64,000 bases of DNA from Myxocyprinus asiaticus (GCF_019703515.2 NC_059374.1:18204595-18268594), one strand, 5' to 3'; shown: positions 34,743 through 46,429, numbered from the stretch's first letter. Numbers and translations: made by a program. Notes: a model not told the origin generated them from the sequence alone.

Positions 34743-35110
34743 AAAGGAATAGTTCACCCAAAAATTAAAATTCTCTCATTTTCTCACGCTCATGCCATCC
34801 CAGATTACATTCTTCTGCTGCACACAAACAAAGATTTTTAGAAGAAAATTTCAGCTCTTTGGTCCATACAATGCAAGTGAATGGTGGCCAGAACTTGGAA
34901 GCTCCAAAAATCACATAAAAGAAGCATAAAAGTAATCAATTTGAGTGAGAAACTGATCTATTTTTAAATCCTTTTTACTATAAATCTCCACTTTCACTTT
35001 CAGAATGTCATATCGCTTCAAAAGATGTAGATTTAACCACCGGAGCCATATGAGTTACTTTTATGCTGCCTTTGTGATTTTTGGAGCTTCAAAAAATAAT
35101 TTTGTGTATT
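34743..35110 (+). repeat. Abundant cyprinid-type repeat (family B), copy 2
   Basis: The copy starts aaaggaatagttcacccaaa and runs through tctcatgccatcccag-type sequence (here catgccatcccagatta), acaatgcaagtgaatggtgg and agcataaaagtaatcaa, ending in a mirrored stretch (ttatgctgcctttgtgattt, then ttggagcttc). Left and right halves are roughly inverted copies. Confidence 0.65.
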
Positions 35111-35339
35111 TTCTTTTTGCTACCCAGCTGATGTCATGTCATTTCACAGATACATCAGTGACGAAAAGAAATAAAAATTATATTTGTCTTATCTTTGAGA
35201 CAGCACAAAAAAGAAAGAAAAGATGTGTGAAAAAAAAACAAATCTTTTAAAACCAAAAAATATACAATGTTAGGCCTTTATCTCATTTAAACCCTTTATT
35301 AATAAAACTATTGCCCCCCACCCACACACACACAAAATT

Positions 35340-35737
35340 TTACCACCCTTGTAAACATGCTGAGCGCGAGATTCACTAGCGCGCGCGTTATGTTCATTTG
35401 CACATGATGTTTGTTGTTCTGAATTTCTTGTCATATTTATAGCCGAGTGTCGATCGTGATGTGTCAGTATGAGGACTGTAGGTAGTGTTGAACGGGGGAG
35501 GCGCTTCTGTGCTCTATAAGCGTATGTTTTCCCAATAGAAAATTTCCTGTTGTCAGACCCACGCACCATAGAGACGCGCGCACGCTCACCTCCATCACTG
35601 GAAAGCGCGTGGAGTTTTTACTGAACATTCCCAAAATATCTGCTTGTTAGCGCTGCTCTAAATTAATTCTGCCTCTAATCAGTTAACCCGATCATAATTT
35701 TAGAGGACATTCGCCTTCAATGTTTTGAAGTAACGAG
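35340..35737 (+). promoter_or_regulatory. dusp14: Probable dusp14 promoter and 5' non-coding exon
   Basis: This is the most CpG-rich stretch of the spacer (gcgcgcgcgtt near 35381, gacgcgcgcacgctc near 35573). It ends at a strong donor: taacgag then gtaagt at 35738. That is what a vertebrate promoter with a first non-coding exon looks like, and dusp14 is the next plus-strand gene, whose coding exon starts with a good acceptor at 50347. Exon start is not determined. The link to dusp14 is inferred; another unrecognised transcript could use this promoter. Confidence 0.45.
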
Positions 35738-36600
35738 GTAAGTCTATTCTTTGAAGGGATTTGGAGCGGGTCAAAGAGACACGAGTACTCTAATTAAATA
35801 GAACAAACATGTTGACGCAACAATGTGAATTTACTAAATACAGCTGTTCTGGTGTTTATCTTATCACTTTATGTCTCGGAAATTGGACGCATTTAAAATT
35901 GTACTTCTCCGACACAATTGCTTATGTTATACGCATTTATATTTTAAAGAAAGAAAAAGAAAAACGCCTGTAATAACGCACGCGAAGTGAGCGCACACAC
36001 TTAGCGTACGCGGCGATAGTTGTAATTTTCCGTGATGTTTATTTGCCTTGTTCACAATTATTTTCTGTCATTAGAGTTGGAACTAAATAGTAATTTTGCT
36101 GCAAACTGTGTAGCCAACAGGTTCGTCATCATGTCAGTTGTAGGTATTTTGTGGCATCTTGCGTTATCCTATAACGTTTGGTAACGTCTTTCTTCAGTGG
36201 ATGAAATGGATGCCATAGAAGGAGTGGAACAGGTTGATGTGCGTGACTGAGTCAGACAAGAGGCGCTAAATGCAACATAATACGAGCTACAGATATACAG
36301 CTCAGGCATCAGCCTGTTCCTTTCACCCCTTGTGTTTGCTTAACCATTATTGTCTTAAGTTCAGCCAACTTTCTTTAATAAGTAATGTTTTTCTGCGACC
36401 ATGTTGTTCACTCGAAGAAATGTGTACACTTCACAAACTAAATCTACATTAAATAAAGACCTGGCGCATCAATAGTGGTTTTCAGACTTCCCACAGCTGC
36501 ATAAAAATTATTTTAAATGATTTACATGTGTAAGTTACAAGTTCACTTATTCTAATATATATTTTCTTCAACTTAAAAATCCTGTAAGCTGTAAACTAAA
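35738..36600. other. Start of the presumed dusp14 intron
   Basis: Sequence after the donor at 35738 remains fairly CpG-containing to about 36020 and then becomes AT-rich. No mobile element was recognised. A short segment 36199-36233, between ttcttcag and gttgat, could be an extra exon, but its donor is poor. Confidence 0.4.
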
Positions 36601-36891
36601 GCCCAAAGTATACTTTGGTTTTGACGCGAACGTTAACATTTGCGTACAGGACACATGACGCAAATTCCGTCATCAGCAGAGTGCAGGAGCATGCACGCAG
36701 CCTGATTTTTCTACTGAGTGTCTTTGAACGCACAGAATGCGCATGTGCCTGCAATTATTTGCACTAATTAGTGGGTCCACAAGGTGGCAACACTCACATT
36801 TGAGAAATAGTCCAATCCAGTATCTCATATTCGTAACGCCTATGAGCCAACCGCCTGTGATATGAGCACATGGTCAAATGAAGTATACTTT

Positions 36892-37130
36892 GACGGGATC
36901 GTGTTCAGCAGAGGAGGGCAGGGCCGGGCCGTGACTATGCAGGGCCGGCCCGTGCTAATCAGACGAGGAGAGGGATAAAGCTGAGCCAGATGCGGCAGTT
37001 CGAGAGAGAGAGAGAGCCACACGCAGCTGCCGTGTGTGTTTGTTTATGTCTTTTTAAGTTTTCATGAAACATTATTTTGACTGTTCGGCCGGTTCCCACC
37101 ACCTCCTTGCCCATTTTAAACCTTGTTACA
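36892..37130 (+). mobile_element. Solo LTR-like segment
   Basis: This GC-rich segment contains cagggccgggccgtg and a duplicated cagggccgg. It ends with ggttcccaccacctccttgc and then ccttgttaca, a terminus like that of fish Ty3/gypsy LTRs, including the final CA. No internal retroelement coding sequence follows. The assignment is by resemblance, and the 5' border is uncertain. Confidence 0.4.
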
Positions 37131-37215
37131 TCAACGTTGCCGCACGGGCTGCTATCGCGAGGTTCGTGTTAGCTGTCTGCTCCTACGGTGAGTTTTATCT
37201 TTCAACTCAACTACT

Positions 37216-37474
37216 CCCTTACAAAAGATCTAAACTAGGCTCAAATTTGCCGCTTGTTATTTTCACATGCAAATGAGCTTTTGGTTCGCCGCAAACGTTT
37301 TCCAGAAGTTTGCAGATGTTTGCTGGTAGTGGTGAACCTCCAGCAAACCTTTGGCAACAATGGACAATTTTATGCAAGTTTGCTGCAAAACTCATTTGCA
37401 TGTAAAAATTGTCAGTGACGAATTTGCGGCAAGTTTGCGGCAAATTTGCTATGAACTCTCGATTTTTGTAAGGG
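37216..37474. mobile_element. Fold-back MITE (cccttac family), copy 2
   Basis: This is the second copy of the element at 27583-27817, with ends cccttacaaaagatctaaac and tttttgtaaggg and the same central agtggtgaacctccagcaaa. It lies inside the larger element at 36601-38073 and so inserted after it. Confidence 0.75.
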
Positions 37475-38094
37475 ATGGTGGAGCAACAGTTTGAAAAGAA
37501 TATTGCTGAGCAAGTAAGATAAAGTCAGTATATTTATAGCAACATACCTGAATAATAACACATCCAGTATACTTTGGGCTCTAGCCTTTCAAAGTATACT
37601 TTAGTTGACTGTGCCCGCATACACAGGCGGTTGGTGCGTACATGCTACGACTGAGATACTGGACTATTTATCTTCAAGAGTTTAGACTCTTAAAGATCTT
37701 TATATTCTTTCTCCTATTCAGACTGGAGTTACACAAATGCATCTCCTGACCTCCTTACACACGCATTCTTGATGTGCACACCCACTGTTGTTGTTTCCAC
37801 ATTCTTCTGTTGTTTACCAGAGATTACATCTCATTTAAGTGCTGCTTCTTGAGAGCAATGGCTCAAATGTAAATGTTGCCACCTTGTGGACCCACTAATC
37901 AGTACAAATAATTCCAGGCGCACAAGCATACTACGTGTTCAGAGTATGCACGGTTAAAAAAATCGAGCCACATGTGTTCAGTGCTCGAGCACTCCGCTGA
38001 AGTCCGAAACTTGCATCACACGTCCTGTACGCAGGTGCCTAGTGTTCGCATCTGACCGAAGTGTACTTTGGGTTTAAGGCCAGATATCTGTATA

Positions 38095-38917
38095 CAGTGT
38101 TGGGGAGTAATGAAATTCATGTAACAGGATTACGTATTTAAAATACAAAATATAAGTAACTGTATTCCACTACAGTTACAATTTAAATCACTGGTATTTA
38201 GAATACAGTTACATTCAAAAAGTATTTTGATTACTGAAGAGATTACTTTGCATATTATTCATTTATTTCATTTAATATTTAGTCCTTTCAGATGGAAAAC
38301 ATTTATACGTATAAATGATGTGATCCAAAGTGCATTTGAACAGCGGTGAAACACTTTCTTATGATGTGTTACATTCATACGAGCAGACAGAGAAGTAAGT
38401 TTGAAGTAAGTTTGGAGCACAAGAAATAGAAATAAACTTGTCATAAATTGTCAGCTTTACACTAAGCTAAAATGCTATTTCTAGTCATTTTACATGCATG
38501 TTACCAGGCACGATCATAAGAAAATTCACGTTAGAAAATAATTTCTTTTTTTCTAGTAAGTCCTATTAGGGCAAAAATCTTATTCTTGATCATTTTTTTA
38601 TTGTTTTCCTGTAAAAATATCTAAAAATCATTAAAACAAGATCAGTTTGATTTATCTTGTTTTTAGAAACAACACTGCATAAGATATTTAGGTTTTTCAG
38701 AGAATGTATTTTTAACATGTGTATTTTGTCTTACTGTACTGGCAGAGTTTTTATAGTCAAAACAAGTGAAAAAATCTACCAGTGCTGAAGAAGTAATCCA
38801 AAGTATTTAGAATACAGTTACTGACCTTGAGTAATCTAACAGAATACGTTACAAATTACAGCATGTATTTTGTAATCAGTAGTGGAATACATTTAAAAAA
38901 TAACCCTCCCAACCCTG
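38095..38917. mobile_element. hAT-type non-autonomous element (cagtgttggg family), copy 1
   Basis: The ends cagtgttggggagtaa and ctcccaaccctg are inverted. Flanks tctgtata (38087-38094) and cctgtata (38918-38925) are an 8-bp duplication with one change. The interior contains repeated gtaatcc/ggattac-type and aatacagttac motifs. A truncated inverted copy is at 54100-54377. Confidence 0.7.
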
Positions 38918-39473
38918 CCTGTATAATTAGTTGTGGTAGACCAACAAAATATTGCACATTATTGGAGATGTTTAAGTTACTGTTATATATACAGTTTAGC
39001 GGTCAATATACGTACAAAAATATTTTACCACAGAATGTTGGGTTTTACAAATCAGAATGAAATATTTCAGAGTGCTGTTTAATGAGTCAACTTTATTTAA
39101 TTGGATATTGAAAAAACTATATCGGTAAAAACTATATTCATCACTAGATATGGAAATGTCAAGATGCACAGTTTGCAATGAAATGTTTCATTTGTTTTTA
39201 TTAAAAGTTCCTTTTAAACCCCATTAATTAAAAAGAAAAAGGACTGATAAGTCTATTAGGCTGATAGTATGTAATATATTAACATTTAATCTTTAAAAAT
39301 GTTCACAGTTTCATTGTTTAATGCTTTCAGTTGGATCCACTTGTTGAATCAGCATGCATTGTTTCATTAGGCTAATGACAAGATTAAGTGGGTAGTGTAA
39401 ACACGGCTCAGGTTCAGTTTCCTGTTTTCTACATTTGGTGTGTAAGAAGGGCTGCCATTTTGGGGATCGAGTT

Positions 39474-39656
39474 TCACAGCAGGTGCCTCTCGTTCCCATT
39501 AATGCTGGCGGAGATGGAATCAGACTCTGGGAGAATATTCTCACTGATAGAGGTGGCATCTGAGACCTGCAGTACAGAATCTGTGATCTGCTCTGGTGTT
39601 GACAGATCCAGAGACACACTGAGTGATGCGTCTGAGTGTGTGTGTGAGGTTGACAT
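39474..39656 (-). other. Unrecognised 60-codon open frame, possible exon
   Basis: The minus-strand frame starts MSTSHTHSDASLSVSLDLST and ends in SINGNERHLL and TGA. The composition is Ser/Asp/Thr-rich and its codons (many ctg, gag, gac and acc) look more coding-like than the AT-rich surroundings. The upstream in-frame TAA lies only a few codons before the ATG. I cannot assign a family, no clear splice partner was found, and it may be chance. Confidence 0.2.
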
Positions 39657-39879
39657 AGCAGCCCATTACTGTCATGCCAAGAATACATGTGTTCATGCCA
39701 GTCTAAAGGTAAAGAGAGTGAATTACTGTGTCTCTAGTAAAATAAATGTCTCGGCTTCCAATGGAGAAGGCATTCATTAAAGACTGATTGATTGCTTCTA
39801 ATAAGCTTGTAATCAACAACCTTTTCATAGACACTCAAGCCAAAGTGCATTTTGATGATACAAGAAGCACATGTTCAGT

Positions 39880-40212
39880 TTAAAAGGAAAAGTGCACCCA
39901 AACATGAAAATTCTGTCATCATTTACTCATCCTTATGTCGTTCTAAACCTGTATGACTTACTTTCTTCTGTGGAATACAAAAGAAGAAATTTTGAAAAAT
40001 GTTCACGGTGCCCTTTTCCATACAATGAATATATACACAGTGGCCAGGGGCTTTCAAATCCCCCCCCTCCCCCCAAAAAAGACAAAAAAGTACCATAAAA
40101 GTAGTCCACATGATATGATTTATGCACGGAATGTAACCACATATCTTCTGAAGCCATACGATAGGCTTGTGTGAGAAACATACCAAAATGTTTGTATTCC
40201 CATTCATATCTC
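39880..40212. repeat. Abundant cyprinid-type repeat (family B), copy 3
   Basis: The copy begins aaaaggaaaagtgcacccaa and has the shared aaaattctgtcatcatttac and tgtatgacttactttcttct landmarks. It ends in mirrored sequence (attcccattcatatctcat). It is interrupted by a C-rich stretch near 40060-40075. Confidence 0.6.
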
Positions 40213-41373
40213 ATTTATGTGCGTATTCAAATTTATTGTATCAAGACATGTTGCATCAGTTTTTTTGTCAAGAAAACACCACTGGTTGTCGCATGTCAAG
40301 TTTGAATTTGTGGAAGTGCTAATGACATTTGAGAGCTACGGCGGAGGGGAAGATTGTCAGTGTATAACAACATACATTTTTGTTCTGTTCCTCTCACAAA
40401 GCTATCATTAGTAGGGCGTTGTGGAAAACACAGATGGAATCGCAGAATCATAAAAACAGAATAAACTGTAGAATACGGAATGTCACAGAAACTGACATAT
40501 TTGGGATCAAATTAATGTATATATTCACAATTAATCAAATGAAACTGTGATATGTCCTATTGGGATGATTAAACCACAAAAGGCTGAGATTTAATTAAAC
40601 AAATAGCCTATACGGTCTTGCTGAGCCGCGTGCTTCATCAGAAGGTGAATGTGAGAAGCCACTGCTTACGCACTAACCGCATCATTAACATCACATGCGC
40701 TCCGTGTGTGTATGAATGACAAAGAGCAGAGCACTTTATTCACTGTATAAGCACACTATATATTTATATAATTAAATCATAGCCTTTTGCAGTTTAATAA
40801 GCACATTAGCCCATATAGTGGACTGCTTTTCCTAAGGTGAGAAGTCGTCAATAACGTCCAGTTTTCAGCCAAAACAAAAGCTCAATTTAACTAGATGCCT
40901 GAAATTGAAAAAACACAACAGAAATATTACTTCTGTTTAGTAAAATGTAATATTCAATGTAGTAGTAATAATAATGATATTAATAATAATATATCAATAA
41001 TAATTACTTTAAACAATATCTCAAGCAAGAGTTTAATTTCTGCTTTCATTAAAACTGTGATGCTCTACTGTGTAGCACTGTATTTGACAAAATAAATAAA
41101 TAAATAAAAACTCAAATTTTGGGTTTTGGATTATGCTGTGAGGATCAGTATAGAAGCTCTTCATTTGATAAAAATAATGCAATGGTATGTTCAAAAGTAA
41201 TTGTTCTGTTTTCATTTTATTAAAAATCTATAAGTTCATTTTTTTAGACAGGATCTTGTTTTAAATGATAAAATGTAATTAAACTTTCAAACTCAGAATT
41301 CAGAGAAAGTAAAACTGAAAACACAGAATGTGGGAAAAAAATAAAAGGGATTTCATAGGGCCCTACATAAGCC

Positions 41374-43400
41374 CCTTTCACGTATGCAACCTGGTAAATT
41401 GCAGTAAAATTGTTGGATTATTTTTTCTGGTAAATGTGCCACATCTGCTATTCACACATGCAATGGTTTCCATCTTTTTTCCATTTTGCGACTATTCACA
41501 TACAGCTGTGCTCAAAAGTTTGCACACCCTGGCAGAAATTGTGGCATTGATTTTGAAAATATGACTTTTATTTAAGGATAGTGATTATATGAAGCCATTT
41601 ATTATCACATAGTTTCAAGGAGCACAATCCAATGATACTTAAACAAAAATGAGCTGCATGGTCGAGTTGCCAGAAAGAAGCCAATGCCACAAAAAAGCCC
41701 GGTTACAGTATGCCCGACAACACCTTGACAGGCCTCACAGCTTCTGGCACACTGTAATTTGGAGGTACGAGACCAAAATAGAGCTTTATGGTCGCAACCA
41801 TAAGCGCTACGTTTGGAGAGGGGTCAACAAGTATTGTGCTCCTTGAAACAACCACACTGTCTTTTTCCAGAGCATCCTGTATTTCTCCTGAGGTTACCTG
41901 TGGGTTTTTCTTTGTATCCCGAACAATTCTTCTGGCAGTTGTGGCTGAAATCTTTCTTGGTCTTCCTGATCTTGGCTTGGTATCAAGAGATCCCCGAATT
42001 TTCCACTTCTTAATAAGTGATTGAACAGTACTGACAGGCATTTTCAAGGTTTTGGATATCTTTTTATATCCTTTTCCATCTTTATAAAGTTCCATTACCT
42101 TGTTACGCAGGTCTTTTGACAGTTCTTTTCTGCGCCCCATGGCTCAGTATCTAGCCTGCTCAGTGCATCCACGTGAGAGCTAACAAACTCATTGACTATT
42201 TATACACACACTAATTGCAATTTAAAAAGCCACAGGTGTGGGAAATTAACCTTTAATTGCCATTTAAACCTGTGTGTGTCACCTTGTGTGTCTGTAACAA
42301 GGCCAAACATTCAAGGGTATGTAAACTTTTGATCAGGGCCATTTGGGTGATTTCTGTTATCATTATGATTTAAAAAGGAGCCAAACAACTATGTGATAAT
42401 AAATGGCTTCATATGATCACTACCCTTAAATAAAAGACAGTTTTTTTTGCATGATCAGTCATATTTTCAAAATCAATGCCAAAATTTCACAATTTCTGCC
42501 AGGGTATGCAAACTTTTGAGCACAACTGTATCAGCACCAAAATGCCAGTAAACTCTGAGATGTAGTGTTTGATAAGATGTAGTATTTTATCAGTCAAATT
42601 TCTTCATCCGCTCAGATGAAGAGAAGAGCTTTTAGGCTGAATTACAGTACACCACTTCTAATATCTAAAAATACTAGGTATTTACACTCACTTACCGACA
42701 ATGTTAATGGCTACAGATAAAAACTGGGCAACACACACTAAACGACTGAGGATCACTCCGGCTACATTTGTTTTTACACAAAAATGTAAAAAAAACATTG
42801 ATGTACGGGAGCACTGCCGTTGATATTGCCGCTTCTCTTTTCTGAGTCTAAAAATAAACGGGCTGAGCACATTGACTGCTAAGCAAGATGGATGTGAATG
42901 CCGTTAAATGTTTTCTCTACTTTGAGCACTTGTTCACCATCTCCATTTCTTCGTGGTCCAGTGTTGTGGCCATGCGCAGTTGATTTTCATTGGCTGCTCA
43001 TCATATGCCTTCAGATTTGAGTCGTGGAGCATCATACACTACGAGATTTCCGATACAGTCAGCTCTAAAATATCAAATATTTATTATATCCTTTAATTAA
43101 ATTGAATAATTGAACTATCTGTCTAATTTGAAGACATATTTTTGACTCCAGAGTAACTGAATCACCTCCGTCTTATGTCAGAGCATCCTGTCCTCGTACT
43201 TGCTCAAACTGTTAATCTTACAACTCTGTTCACACATAGCATTAAAACTGAACTTTTCAGGTAATGTTACAACTTGTCATTCAGAGAAATACCCAGTGCT
43301 AAATTTATCAGTATCTTCAAAAGGGTCATGTTCACACATGACCTCTAAACTGAAAATTGTAGTTAATTTTCTGGAAAAGGCTGTATGTGTGAAAATGACT
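41374..43400. repeat. Possible outer element split by a Tc1 insertion
   Basis: At the left, cccctttcacgtatgcaacc, and at the right, ttctggaaaaggctgtatgt followed by gtgaaaatgac, look like diverged inverted ends with ttcacacat-type repeats in between (41450, 43230, 43333). The Tc1 copy at 41503-42528 would be nested within. The pairing is weak and needs alignment. Confidence 0.3.
41503..42528 (-). mobile_element. Tc1-like transposon with internally inverted transposase
   Basis: The element is flanked by TA (41501-41502 and 42529-42530). Terminal inverted repeats include cagctgtgctcaaaagtttg at the left and aaacttttgagcacaactg at the right. The minus-strand frame from 42140 (MGRRKELSKDLRNKVMELYK) encodes the helix-turn-helix part (MPVSTVQSLIKKWK) up to SRSTI. 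The next part of the transposase lies on the plus strand at 41612-41832 (ARLQYARQHLDRPHSFWHTV, then WRYETKIELYGRNHKRYVWR). The remaining catalytic part is deleted. The first catalytic aspartate region reads WRYET instead of the usual WSDET. The copy is inactive. Confidence 0.9.
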
Positions 43401-43854
43401 ATAGTCTGTGGCCACTGTATGTTTTTGTATGGAGCAGCCTGAAAATATTTCAGAATTACTTATGCGTTTCACCAATGAAAATCAGAAGGTATTGGAACAA
43501 CATGAGGGTGAGTGATGACAGGATCAGGCCTCTAATGTTCCTACATTTTCTGTTTCTCTTCATCCTCTATGTCTTGCTCTTTCCTATCATTCCACTTGTC
43601 CACTCGTTCTCCTTTCGCCTTTGACTTGCTCAGTGGGGGCATAAAGACAAATCATTTTTAAAGCATGATTTTCAATCATGTTTTTCATTTAAACTGCTCA
43701 ATATGGACTTTAAGACATTACAGACATTACAGCATAATTTTCTGTTGCAGCATCTGTAAAGCTACTTTGAAACGATGTGTTGTAAAAAGCGTCATACAAA
43801 TAAATATGACCTAACTTGACATTCTCAGTGTACATAGAGAGTGATAGTAAGCAG

Positions 43855-44308
43855 CAGTGTTGGGTACTTAAAAATACTAATCCACTAAAATGACTAATTA
43901 TTTATCTAAAATTGTAATCAGATTACATTACTAATTATTTCAATGGAAAGTAATCACATTACTAATTACTTTTAAGTTACTTTCTAAAACACTTCCGCTC
44001 ATCAAATTCAAAACAATGTTTATGTTCCTTCTTTGTTCATTGTTACACACAAGTCATACACTCCACACCTCACATTTCTCCTTCACAATGACTCGTTATG
44101 AGGCCATAATTCATGTATTCTACATAAATAATATATTAGAAATAAGCATAACACTATAATGTACTTAAAAGTAATTAAATTAATTGAAAGTCTGTAAATG
44201 TAAACTGATTACAAGAATTTTAAATGTAATGCAGTACACTACTTTTTTACTAAAATGTAATTCGATTACAGTAATTTTTACTTTGTAATTGGATTACACC
44301 CATCACTG
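43855..44308. mobile_element. hAT-type non-autonomous element (cagtgttggg family), copy 2
   Basis: A perfect 8-bp duplication, gtaagcag, flanks it at 43847-43854 and 44309-44316. The ends are cagtgttgggta and tacacccatcactg. The interior is 454 bp, AT-rich, with ggattac/gtaatcc motifs and no coding sense. The exact duplication suggests this copy is younger than the related ones. Confidence 0.85.
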
Positions 44309-44316
44309 GTAAGCAG

Positions 44317-45736
44317 TAAGGCCTTTGACTCAATCAGTACTATTCCAGAACTCTTCTTAGTCACTGGGTCACCAACCAAGAACAGCTCACAAAGTTTTAA
44401 TCTCTCAGCCGTACAGTCTGGAAATGGACTTTTTCTCCAATATAACTTACACCAGGTGGACACCACACAAATTCCCCAAAGAACACTCTGCCAAAATGAC
44501 ACTGACTGCCCTTTTGTTTGAACAAGCAGGAAGCTGTAAAGAAAAGTTTGTTGAACGATGTCTTAATCTCAGAAGGCATGCCCATGGACTGGCTACAGTC
44601 TGTGCTCTAACATCTGATGCACATAGCACACAAAACTGTAAAACACTTTCTAAAGTTAATCAGTCCTAATCTGATTGGCTGGTTTAATGGAACTTCCACG
44701 AGTAGACGCACACAGGACTTTTTATCAGTCCGCCCACAAACAGAGTTGTGTTCACAAGGTTCCGCATAAACAGAATGAGCGCTTTTGAGGACAAAATAAT
44801 CACCAGATTTGCCCAGGTTTGCCAGGTTAGTGACATCTAATCTTTTAAAGATATTCAGAGTTTCATTTGAGGCACGTGGCAGAAAGTAAAGCAGAAATCC
44901 ACGAGCAGAGCTGCATTTTTTGCTTTGGTTAATGTATGTCTGAAATTCTCTGTGAAAAGGTTTTCTTGGCTGTACTTAGCCTCTCTACACATTTTCTTCT
45001 GTTTTCCTGTGTGTTTTTTGTGCAATCGCTCGCAGAGATTGCCGTGCCAATGCCATTATATAAATGATTTCTTTCCCCAATCCCCATGTTGGTCTTTTGA
45101 TATGGTAACTTATATCTCTGATAACCTTGCCCCTAAACCGCACGTAATGTAAAAACCAACTGTGACTGACACCTTTACATGTCAGTTAGACGATTTTTCC
45201 TGTCTAAATGGCTGGTTCTTGGCCAATCTACCTGGCTACGCAAAACTAGTTGAGCACCAAAAGACATCATGGGAACCCAGTGATACATTTTCATTGTGAA
45301 AAATGAGTGACAGCAAGAGATGGATTGTGTTCCCTGCTTGAGAGGATGTTAGAGACTGTAGATGTTATTGCGATCTGTGTCCCATGAGAATGGCAGGCAG
45401 GCTGTTTTATTTCTTGGTGTGTAGAGGAAAGCTCAGGGAGACAGCCTGCTCGAACTGGGGAAGATGGGATTTATTAATGCTAACACAGTAGCAGGCTACC
45501 AAGCACAAGGACACGGTCATAAATTGATTGTCCTCTTGCCACTTTAAAGTGTGTCAGGTCTTTATGCATCACATGAATACTTATGCTTCAACAAGTGTAT
45601 AAACATGTTGCAAGAGTGTGTATTCTTTAAAAAAGCTGGGAAATAAATGGAATATTCATAACATATATGCAATTATTAGTATTGCGTAACCAGGCCTAGT
45701 GAGTAAATAATGACATAATTTTTTTGGGTGAACTCT
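44317..45736. other. Presumed dusp14 intron, no gene recognised
   Basis: Frames on both strands at 44278-44669 overlap one another and lack family resemblance. The block at about 44890-45480 is less AT-rich and without repeat signature. Nothing can be assigned. Confidence 0.4.
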
Positions 45737-46425
45737 TTAACCTCTTCCCAATCCTGTAAAATTAGCCTGAAACGCCTATTCAAGGCATACCCTAAGTAAA
45801 TTTAAAGCTGTTCTTGAACAGTTTGGAGTACATGCATGGTTTTGGTCTCTTTTGAAAGGTGACACTCTGAAGTTTTTTTCCCCAGCAGTCAGAATCACAC
45901 AAGTGATTCTCCGACACACCAAAACTATTTGTGACACACCAAACTATTTTACCTTTTACAGGTTTTTGGCAACATGCCAGTAATTGTAGCACGTTTGGGG
46001 ACAAAGCACAAAGGCACATCACAGGAGGAGCACTTCACTGGTGTCTTTGCATGGCACTGCCTGCACTTCAGTCGACCAGCAGTGCTGAGTCCACTGATAT
46101 GCACTGACCTGTGATGTGCTCTGAATGGAGCAGGAGATACGGGTCTGGCTGTGGAGTGAGACCCCAACTCTGCCAGCTCCTCAGCAAGGGTCTCTCTGAA
46201 TACCTTCTGATGCATAGGTACCTCTCCTTTACCTTTTTCAATGTCTTTGTGGAGGAGGAAGGCGTTCACAATTGCCATGTCCATGAAATGATAAAAGAAC
46301 GTCTTGCACCGCTTCTGGGTCTTGTGGATGACTTTATAGTACCCTATCAGGGCGTCAGAAAGGTCCACTCCACCCATGCACCTGGATTGACAGAAAAAAA
46401 AACAACATTGAGAAAAATATACCAA
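45737..46425 (-). mobile_element. 3' end of a piggyBac-type transposon with transposase C-terminus
   Basis: The minus-strand sense from 46425 to 45949 gives CMGGVDLSDALIGYY, YHFMDMAIVNAFLLHKD and a cysteine-rich end (CRQCHAKTPVKCSSCDVPLC), the typical C-terminal part of piggyBac/PGBD4-like transposases. After FVPKR the natural ending CYNYWH is in another frame, so a late frameshift is present. A TTAA at 45737-45740 followed by cctcttcccaatcctg may be the element's right end. The catalytic N-terminal part is missing. Just before CMGGVDL is a T-rich tract and ccag, which looks like a splice acceptor. Confidence 0.8.
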
Positions 46426-46429
46426 AACA

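Larger units (their letters stand above)
36601..38073. mobile_element. Large non-autonomous element with long inverted repeats
   Basis: The left end, gcccaaagtatactttggtt, matches the reverse complement of the right end, gaagtgtactttgggttt. Inner pairs also match: gtgggtccacaaggtggcaa at 36771 with ttgccaccttgtggacccac at 37875, and aaccgcctgtg at 36848 with cacaggcggtt at 37622. The right arm holds an unmatched insertion (about 37680-37860). The core carries an LTR-like segment and a MITE. No transposase was seen, so the superfamily is open. Confidence 0.65.

Noticed and set aside
36199..36233. Possible extra dusp14 leader exon
   Set aside because: The acceptor ttcttcag is good, but the donor gttgat is poor and nothing else supports it.
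41788..42024. Plus-strand frames across the Tc1 copy
   Set aside because: They are the opposite strand of the transposase DNA-binding region; only the plus-strand part at about 41640-41830 carries real transposase sense.
44397..44669. Overlapping 60-81 codon frames on both strands
   Set aside because: Frames on both strands in the same place, no motifs and no splice context; most likely chance.
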